A stretch of DNA of 38,575 nucleotides from Acidobacteriota bacterium (GTDB lineage Bacteria; Acidobacteriota; Holophagae; Holophagales; Holophagaceae), in NCBI GenBank assembly GCA_018269025.1, contig JAFDVN010000147.1, positions 1 to 38,575 of the forward strand, written 5' to 3'. Made by a program: the position numbers and the translations under genes. Below are positions 33,682 to 38,575 of this stretch, in pieces. The notes beneath the pieces are model-generated. The model ran no database searches, was not told the DNA's origin, and saw nothing but the letters and a program-made list of their open reading frames with translations. Each line of letters starts with the position of its first letter. Positions within the stretch are counted from its first letter, which is position 1.

Positions 33682-34335
33682 ATGCCGAAACTCAGGGTCG
33701 AATGCTTCTCCATCTCGCTCGATGGCTTCAGCGCCGGGCCAGACCAGAGCCTGGAGAACCCGCTTGGCGTCCGGGGGCCGGAGCTCATGGAATGGGTGTT
33801 CCCCACACGGTATTTCAAGGCGATGCACGGCGGCGGTGGCGAACGCGGCGAGACGGGCGTGGACAATGCCCAGGCTAAACGAGGTTTCGAGAACATCGGC
33901 GCGTGGATCCTGGGGCGCAACATGTTTGGCCCCGTGCGCGGGCCCTGGCCCGACGAGAGTTGGAAGGGATGGTGGGGCGAAGAACCGCCCTACCGCGTGC
34001 CGGTCTTCGTGCTGACGCATCATCCGCGGAAGCCGCTGGAGATGGCGGGCGGGACGACCTTCCATTTCGTCACCGGCGGCATCCAGGAGGCCTATGGCCG
34101 GGCCTTCGAAGCAGCAGGCGGAAAAGATGTGCGCCTCGGTGGAGGCGTTGCGTCCGTCCGCCAGTACCTCCAGGCTCGCCTCGTGGATGAGCTGCATCTC
34201 GCGCTCCGTCCGGTCCTGATGGGAGGCGGAGAGCCGCTTTTTCAAGGCCTCGACCTCCATGCCCTGGGCTTTGAGGTCGTGGAGACGCTGCCCGGCGAGC
34301 GCGCCACCCACCTTCGGCTCCGCAAGCGCGGCTAG
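33682..34335 (+). CDS. RibD C-terminal/dihydrofolate reductase-like family protein
   Basis: A 217-residue NADPH-dependent reductase-fold protein. It opens with MPKLRVECFSISLDGFSAGP, and the segment AWILGRNMFGP matches the cofactor-binding pattern of the RibD_C/DHFR-like family. A later VTGGIQEAYGRA and LVDELHLALRPVLMGGGEPLF complete the fold. It is a stand-alone member, not a riboflavin gene; the substrate is unknown. I chose ATG 33682 because GGAG lies seven nt upstream. It is followed by a hairpin and the TetR promoter. Confidence 0.85.
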   Translation: MPKLRVECFSISLDGFSAGPDQSLENPLGVRGPELMEWVFPTRYFKAMHGGGGERGETGVDNAQAKRGFENIGAWILGRNMFGPVRGPWPDESWKGWWGEEPPYRVPVFVLTHHPRKPLEMAGGTTFHFVTGGIQEAYGRAFEAAGGKDVRLGGGVASVRQYLQARLVDELHLALRPVLMGGGEPLFQGLDLHALGFEVVETLPGERATHLRLRKRG

Positions 34336-34350
34336 GGTGGGGTCGGCCAG

Positions 34351-34367
34351 AGGGGGTTCGCCCCCCT
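34351..34367 (+). terminator. Short GC hairpin before the TetR promoter
   Basis: Stem AGGGGG, loop TTCG, stem CCCCCCT. It lies 16 nt after the reductase stop and directly before the TetR gene's -35 box. There is no T-run, so it is a weak terminator at best. Confidence 0.4.
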
Positions 34368-34394
34368 TGACATTACGAACGATCGTTCTATTTT
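34367..34394 (+). promoter_or_regulatory. tetR promoter with embedded palindromic operator
   Basis: A consensus -35 TTGACA (34367-34372) is followed 16 bp later by a -10-like TATTTT (34389-34394). The spacer contains the perfect palindrome GAACGATCGTTC (34377-34388), the size and shape of a TetR-family half-site pair. A repressor bound there would cover both boxes, implying autoregulation of the downstream TetR gene and its hydrolase partner. Confidence 0.72.
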
Positions 34395-34413
34395 GAAGGA
34401 TCGAGGGAATGTC

Positions 34414-35043
34414 ATGCACACCACTACCTCCTCCAAAGGCGCCACCACCCGGGAGGCCATCCTCCAGGAAGCCATGCAGATGGCCTCCGAACTGGGCCTG
34501 GAAGGCCTGAGCATCGGCAGGCTGGCGGAGGTGACGGGGCTGAGCAAGGCGGGGCTCTTCGCCCATTTCGGCTCCAAGGAGGAGCTTCAACTCGCCACCC
34601 TCAAGGCCGCCCGGGACAGGGTGGCGCTGGAGGTGTTCATCCCCGCCTTCAAAGCGCCGAGGGGCCTCAAGCGCCTCGTGGCGGTGTGCGATCGCTGGCT
34701 CGCCTACGCCGAATCGGAAGTCTTCCGGGGCGGCTGTCCCATCGCCGCCGCGAGCGCCGAATTCGATGGGCGGCCCGGGCCCGTGAAGGACTACACGGCA
34801 GAGTGCATGGCGGAGCTGCGCCAGACCCTCGCCCGCCTGATCCGCGAAGCCAAGGCCAGTGGTGAACTCTCCAAGGACGCCGACCCGGAACAGCTCGCCT
34901 ACGAGTTTCACGCCCTCGCCCTTGGAGCAAATGGGGCCTACCAGCTCTTCGGCGATCCTTCAGCATTCGCCATGAGTCGCCGGGCCATCAAGGACCGGCT
35001 CCGCGCCTTCACCGCCCCTGGAACCCGGCTCGCGCCGCTGTAG
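34414..35043 (+). CDS. TetR family transcriptional regulator
   Basis: A 209-residue regulator. The N-terminal helix-turn-helix is about 12-58 (REAILQEAMQMASELGLEG, then LAEVTGLSKAGLFAHFGSKEEL). The C-terminal ligand and dimer domain is about 80-200, with a GGCPIAAASAEFDGRPGPV segment like the TetR_C_16/YcdC-type groups. It probably represses its own promoter (palindrome at 34377) and the hydrolase gene 11 nt downstream, with a small-molecule ligand. I chose ATG 34414, which has GAGGGA five nt upstream; the TTG at 34393 would lie on the -10 box. Confidence 0.9.
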   Translation: MHTTTSSKGATTREAILQEAMQMASELGLEGLSIGRLAEVTGLSKAGLFAHFGSKEELQLATLKAARDRVALEVFIPAFKAPRGLKRLVAVCDRWLAYAESEVFRGGCPIAAASAEFDGRPGPVKDYTAECMAELRQTLARLIREAKASGELSKDADPEQLAYEFHALALGANGAYQLFGDPSAFAMSRRAIKDRLRAFTAPGTRLAPL

Positions 35044-35054
35044 TGGAGGCTGCC

Positions 35055-35966
35055 ATGAACCTGAAACTCCGCCTCCTCCGCGCCGCCTTTCGCGCCACGG
35101 ATGCCCTCGCGCCGGAACTCGCTCGACGAGGCGCGCAGAGATTATTCACGAGGCCTCCCCGCCATGCGCCACCGACTCAAGAACGCGCCGCGCTGCGACG
35201 AGGCGAGCCCTTCTCCTTCCAGAGCGGAGGTCTGAAGCTGCGCGGCTGCGCCTGGGGCGAAGGTCCCCGGGTGCTGCTCGCCCACGGATGGGGTGGGCGC
35301 GGTGGGCAGATGCACGCCTTCGTCGAGCCCTTGGTGGAAGAAGGTTATTCGGTTCTCGCCTTCGATGGACCGGGCCATGGCCGGTCCGAAGGCCATACGG
35401 CCAGCGTCCCGATGTTCGCCCGGGCCATGCAGGATCTCGCGGCGATCCAGGGCCCTTTCCACGCCGTCCTCGCCCACAGCTTCGGTGGGGCGACGGCGAC
35501 CTACGCCCTGAGCCACGGCTTGCCCGCCTCCCGCGCCGTGCTCATCGCCGCGCCGGAGGGGCCGGAAGGCTTCTATCGGGAGCTGCTCACCGCCCTCGGT
35601 TTTTCCGAGTCGCGGCAAGAGGCCTGCCTTCGCGCCATGGAGCGGGATTACGGACTCCGACTCGTGGACATCCACGGTCCCACCCGCGCGGCGGATATCC
35701 GCATCCCGGGCCTCGTCATCCACGACACGGGGGATCGCGAAGTGCCCTTCCATCACGGCGAGGCCTACGCGGCCGCGTGGCCCGGCGCGAAGCTGATGCG
35801 CACCGAGGGCCTGGGCCACCGGCGCATCCTGCGCGATCCAGGCGTCATCGCCGCAGCGATGGCCTTCCTCCGGGAGGGTGCACCCATAGCGACGGGACCT
35901 TTACATGGGTGCGGACCCCGTAGCCTGGAGGCCTACTTGTTCCAGCGGGAGCTGCGCTACGCCTGA
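35055..35966 (+). CDS. Alpha/beta hydrolase
   Basis: A 303-residue alpha/beta-hydrolase-fold enzyme. The oxyanion-hole motif HGWGGRGG is at 77-84. The nucleophile is Ser142 in AHSFGG, the acid Asp227 (HDTGDREVP) and the base His255 (GLGHRRIL). Substrate unknown; esterase, lipase or thioesterase are possible. ATG 35055 has GGAGG five nt upstream. It is probably regulated with the TetR gene. After the usual last helix a 25-residue tail follows, encoded over an inverted repeat (GCACCCAT/ATGGGTGC at 35880-35912). Its end overlaps the convergent SDR by ten nt. Confidence 0.87.
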   Translation: MNLKLRLLRAAFRATDALAPELARRGAQRLFTRPPRHAPPTQERAALRRGEPFSFQSGGLKLRGCAWGEGPRVLLAHGWGGRGGQMHAFVEPLVEEGYSVLAFDGPGHGRSEGHTASVPMFARAMQDLAAIQGPFHAVLAHSFGGATATYALSHGLPASRAVLIAAPEGPEGFYRELLTALGFSESRQEACLRAMERDYGLRLVDIHGPTRAADIRIPGLVIHDTGDREVPFHHGEAYAAAWPGAKLMRTEGLGHRRILRDPGVIAAAMAFLREGAPIATGPLHGCGPRSLEAYLFQRELRYA

Positions 35967-36802
35967 TCCAGCTTGTAGGCTTTACGCAGGATGCGCTCCC
36001 ACCATGCTGAGGGAAGAAGCGCCTTGGCCTTGGCGGCCCAGAAGGCATCCTTGCCGATGACGACGCGGCGGGGCGGGTGCTTCTTCGCGAGGGCCCGGGC
36101 GATCTTCTCGGCGCAGGCCGCGGCGGAAATGGCGTGGCGCTCGCCCATGGCCTGTCGGGCGTTCATGGAGCGTTTCAGGATTTGTTCGTAACGGGTGCCT
36201 TTCGCCCGTTCGGGCAGGTCGCCCCAGACCTTCACCAGCGTAGTGCGGAACTCGGTGCGGATGGCGCCCGGCTCCACGAGGATCACCGGGATCTCGTCGC
36301 CGATCTCCAACCGGAGCGTTTCGGCGAGGGCCACCACCGCATGCTTGCTCGCGTTGTAGGCCCCGGCGAGGGGAATCGAAAGCCGACCCAACAGGGAGGC
36401 GACCTGGACGATGCGGCCTTCACCCTTGGCGGCATTCGCCCGAATGACCGGCACAAACGCCCGCGTCACCTCGTGGAGCCCGATCACATTCGTTTCGAAT
36501 TGGGCGCGCAGTTCATCCGGCGTCAGGAGCTCCAGCGGACCCACCTGTCCATAGCCCGCGTTGTTCACGAGGCCAATGAGGCGCAGGTCGCGACAGGCCT
36601 CCACGGCGGCGGTGATGGAGTCCGGGTCCACCACATCCAAGGAAATGCATCGCAGGTCCGCCCCGGGATGAAGCGGGTCCAGCGCTTCCACCTTCCGCGC
36701 CGTGGCCACCACGCCGTAACCCCGCTTCCGAAGTTCGCCCACAAGGGCCTGTCCGATGCCGCTGGAACAGCCGGTGACGAGAATCCAGGGTCGCGTGTCC
36801 AT
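35957..36802 (-). CDS. SDR family oxidoreductase (KR-like)
   Basis: A 281-residue classical short-chain dehydrogenase. GCSSGIG (11-17) binds NAD(P), NNAG is at about 80-83, and catalytic Ser136, Tyr149 and Lys153 (YNASK) are intact. A basic residue pattern after beta-2 (ATARKVEAL) suggests NADP. The C-terminal extension (about 225-281) carries hydrophobic and basic stretches and may associate with membrane. The substrate is unknown. A terminator hairpin just upstream separates it from the gene behind. It is convergent with the alpha/beta hydrolase. Confidence 0.88.
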   Translation of the reverse strand: MDTRPWILVTGCSSGIGQALVGELRKRGYGVVATARKVEALDPLHPGADLRCISLDVVDPDSITAAVEACRDLRLIGLVNNAGYGQVGPLELLTPDELRAQFETNVIGLHEVTRAFVPVIRANAAKGEGRIVQVASLLGRLSIPLAGAYNASKHAVVALAETLRLEIGDEIPVILVEPGAIRTEFRTTLVKVWGDLPERAKGTRYEQILKRSMNARQAMGERHAISAAACAEKIARALAKKHPPRRVVIGKDAFWAAKAKALLPSAWWERILRKAYKLDQA

Positions 36803-36821
36803 CGTTCCAGCCTAAAACAGG

Positions 36822-36843
36822 AAGGGCCCCTCGCGGGGCCCTT
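36822..36843 (-). terminator. Intrinsic-type terminator
   Basis: On the minus strand arms AAGGGCCCC and GGGGCCCTT enclose a GCGA loop; CCTGTTTTAG follows. It lies 17 nt after the small secreted protein's stop codon and should end that transcript before the SDR. Confidence 0.72.
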
Positions 36844-36859
36844 CGGGGAAGTAGGTGGC

Positions 36860-37159
36860 CTACTTCTTCTTCGCGGCCTTGGCGGGCTTCTCGGCCTTCT
36901 CCGCCTTCGCGCCACCCTTCACCTCGACCTTCGTGGCGGTCATGGTGTAGGTGATGGTCACCTTGTCGCCCTTCTTGACGGCGGTGCCCGCAGGGACATT
37001 GATCTGCCAGAGGTCCTTGCCCTTCTGAACCGTGACCACATCGCCCTGCACTTCCGTGACAGGGCCCGTCACCTGGTAGGTCTTGGCGCCCGCGGCGGCA
37101 AGGACGGAGGCGCCGAAGAAGGCGCTGGCGAGGAGGAGGGATGAAGCGAACTTGCGCAT
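36860..37159 (-). CDS. Small secreted Lys/Ala-rich protein
   Basis: A 99-residue protein with a signal peptide (about 1-24, MRKFASSLLLASAFFGASV). The mature part has a small beta-rich domain (about 28-80: TYQVTGPVTEVQGDVVTVQKGKDLWQINV, an OB- or SH3-like pattern) and a C-terminal tail of Lys/Ala/Glu repeats (GAKAEKAEKPAKAAKKK). I do not recognise a family. ATG 37159 has AAGGAG upstream, but that site lies in a hairpin arm (37169-37194). It follows ccsA by 52 bp on the same strand. Confidence 0.72.
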   Translation of the reverse strand: MRKFASSLLLASAFFGASVLAAAGAKTYQVTGPVTEVQGDVVTVQKGKDLWQINVPAGTAVKKGDKVTITYTMTATKVEVKGGAKAEKAEKPAKAAKKK

Positions 37160-37168
37160 GGGGAGGCT

Positions 37169-37194
37169 CCTTGGGGTTGATTGGGCCCCCAAGG
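37169..37194 (-). promoter_or_regulatory. Hairpin masking a ribosome binding site
   Basis: On the minus strand CCTTGGGG and CCCCAAGG form a perfect 8-bp stem with a 10-nt loop. The 3' arm contains the AAGG of the AAGGAG ribosome binding site for the small secreted protein. Folding would hide that site. No T-run follows, so it is not a terminator for ccsA. Confidence 0.55.
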
Positions 37195-37211
37195 TAGCAC
37201 TCCCAGGCGGA

Positions 37212-38135
37212 TCAATACATCTGCTTGTTCACGCCGTTCACATCCCCTTGGTCCGTCGGGGGCGGCTCGGTGTAGACATGCATGGACTGGCTCTTGGTGG
37301 GCAGGTAGCCCATGCCGAAGTAGGTGAAGGCGATGAAACCCCAGGCCACGAGGCTCAGCTTGATGGCGGGCCGTCCCTTCCACTTCGTGTGCTGCATGTG
37401 GAGCACACCGGCGTAGATGAGCCAGGTGATGAGGCCCCAGTTCTCCTTGGGATCCCAGCTCCAATAGTCGCTCCAGGCGAACTTGGCCCAAGTGCCGCCG
37501 GTGATCAGCCCGGCGGCGAGGAAGACGAAGCCCGCACGGATCCACTTGATGGTGAGCGCTTCGAAATCAATCTCCGTCGCGCCCAGGGCGCGGGCCCAGA
37601 AGGAACCCGGCTCCATCGCGCGCGCGCCCGGCTTGATCAGGGCGAGGATGCCCAGCACGAAAGCCACGGTCACGCAGGAGTAGCCGCAGAAGTAGATGGT
37701 CACATGGGGCAGGAACCAGCCGCTGTTGAGGGCGGGCGGCAACTGAATGATCTCGATGTCCTGCTTGTGAAGCGCGTAACCCAGTGCTCCCAGGATGAGC
37801 AGGTTGGCGATCACGCCCAGGAAGCGCACTTTCTTGATCCACTCGACCGCCACCATCAGGCCGCCAAAGATGAAGCCGAAGTAGATGAGGCTTTCATAGA
37901 AGGTCTTGAAGGGCGGTCTCCCGGCCTCGATGCCACGGCCGATGAGAGTGTAGGCGTTCAGCACCCACGCGGCGAGAAAGAGAACGCGGGCCGCCTGGTA
38001 GATGCGATCCTTCTCGTCCTTGAGCTTCGGAGCCCACAGGCTCGCCAGATAGGCGAGAAAAGCCAGGGTGTAGGCGATGAGGGTGAGTTTGAAGGGCCAT
38101 TCGGCCTTGGCGAAGTGCGAATACATCTCGAACAT
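37212..38135 (-). CDS. ccsA: Cytochrome c biogenesis protein CcsA/ResC
   Basis: A 307-residue integral membrane protein with about eight hydrophobic segments. The heme-handling WWD-type motif appears as WSDYWSWDPKENWGLITW near residue 230, flanked by histidines in the LHMQH and PHVTIYF segments. With ResB it forms the system II heme transport and ligation machine that attaches heme to apocytochromes c outside the membrane. Its start overlaps the resB stop (TGATG). GTG one codon before the ATG is an alternative start. Confidence 0.93.
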   Translation of the reverse strand: MFEMYSHFAKAEWPFKLTLIAYTLAFLAYLASLWAPKLKDEKDRIYQAARVLFLAAWVLNAYTLIGRGIEAGRPPFKTFYESLIYFGFIFGGLMVAVEWIKKVRFLGVIANLLILGALGYALHKQDIEIIQLPPALNSGWFLPHVTIYFCGYSCVTVAFVLGILALIKPGARAMEPGSFWARALGATEIDFEALTIKWIRAGFVFLAAGLITGGTWAKFAWSDYWSWDPKENWGLITWLIYAGVLHMQHTKWKGRPAIKLSLVAWGFIAFTYFGMGYLPTKSQSMHVYTEPPPTDQGDVNGVNKQMY

Positions 38136-38575
38136 CACGCGCCCCCTTCCGTCTTATGACCGGCCCGTTTCTTCAACCAGGGCTTCAAGTAGAACATCCA
38201 CAGCGCGCCGCCGATGAGGCAGATGAAGCCCAGGTAGGTGAGCCAAAGCCCCGGTTCGTAGACGACCATGATGCCGCTCACGGTGGAATCCTTCGGGTCG
38301 TAGTTGCTCTGGTAGAACCAGTGGCCCCGGAAGACGAGCGGGTCGTTCACGCTGACTTCCTTCCGGGCCAGTTCATGCCCGTCCTTGTCCTCGATGACGA
38401 GCACGCTGCGGAAATCCTTCGGCTCGGCATCCTTGGCGTGGTAGCTGAGACCGATGCGGTTGTCGAAGTAGGTCGTGCCTTGCGACGGCGAGCCATCTGG
38501 GCTCTTCGCGGCGAGCCAATGGGTTTCGGACTTGCCGGAATCGGGATCGGTGATCGTCACCTGGATAGCCGGATC
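38135..38575 (-). CDS. resB: Cytochrome c biogenesis protein ResB, C-terminal part (cut by window edge)
   Basis: Only the last 146 residues are in the window; the frame stays open to the right edge (DPAIQVTITDPDSGKSE at the start). The periplasmic domain includes VNDPLVFRGHWFYQSNYDP, a ResB hallmark, and the final membrane helix is LWLTYLGFICLIGGALWMFYL followed by a basic tail. ResB forms the system II cytochrome c synthase with CcsA, with which it overlaps. An apparent GTG start at 38560 is internal. Confidence 0.9.
   Translation of the reverse strand, partial: DPAIQVTITDPDSGKSETHWLAAKSPDGSPSQGTTYFDNRIGLSYHAKDAEPKDFRSVLVIEDKDGHELARKEVSVNDPLVFRGHWFYQSNYDPKDSTVSGIMVVYEPGLWLTYLGFICLIGGALWMFYLKPWLKKRAGHKTEGGA

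Overview
The window is GC-rich chromosomal DNA with short intergenic gaps, many stop/start overlaps and strong GGAGG-type ribosome binding sites. It has no phage, IS or CRISPR signature. The gene set (system II cytochrome c biogenesis, TonB-dependent iron uptake, speA, queG, pgsA, VLCAD-type acyl-CoA dehydrogenase) fits a Gram-negative heterotroph. From general impression I would guess Acidobacteriota, perhaps Holophagae (Geothrix/Holophaga-like), but nothing here proves it; the partial RNase P RNA at the left edge and polA could place it.

Layout. 1-1950 (minus): the 5' part of rnpB, a TonB-family protein and recO. 2045-6659 (plus): a compact run of a Spy/CpxP-like periplasmic protein, a secreted transglutaminase, a hemerythrin-like protein and a Uup-type ABC-F ATPase. 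6660-6994 has no gene but holds hairpins, tRNA-like fragments and a terminator. tRNA-Arg(ACG) follows, 16 nt downstream of a short glpD-like gene. 8390-13366 (plus): M20 dipeptidase, long acyl-CoA dehydrogenase, MFS transporter. 13363-16233 (minus): pgsA, DUF502, SDR, GYF/TM2 and DUF2752 membrane proteins. queG and speA (plus) follow, then dinB (minus). SnoaL-like, 3-hydroxyacyl-CoA dehydrogenase and VOC genes (plus) come next. A LytS-type histidine kinase, mvaB and purD lie on the minus strand. 25136-29289 (plus) is an iron-uptake operon: tonB, catecholate-type receptor, piuC, PepSY membrane protein. Then a metallo-beta-lactamase-fold hydrolase, polA and a PhyH-type dioxygenase (minus). A RibD_C reductase, a TetR regulator with its own promoter/operator and an alpha/beta hydrolase follow (plus). 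The window ends with an SDR, a small secreted Lys/Ala-rich protein, ccsA and the 3' part of resB (minus).

The strongest functional unit is the iron operon: TonB powers the receptor, and PiuC and the PepSY protein are usual companions of catecholate receptors. It is divergent from purD across a short AT-richer promoter region with a Fur-box-like sequence.

The most unusual signal is not a gene. At least seven places carry short arrays with a strict 7-bp period (theme GGCTnCC and its complement). They sit in gaps, supply or abut stop codons, and in one case lie inside the uup reading frame. Two other gaps carry inverted repeats built from 9-bp periods.
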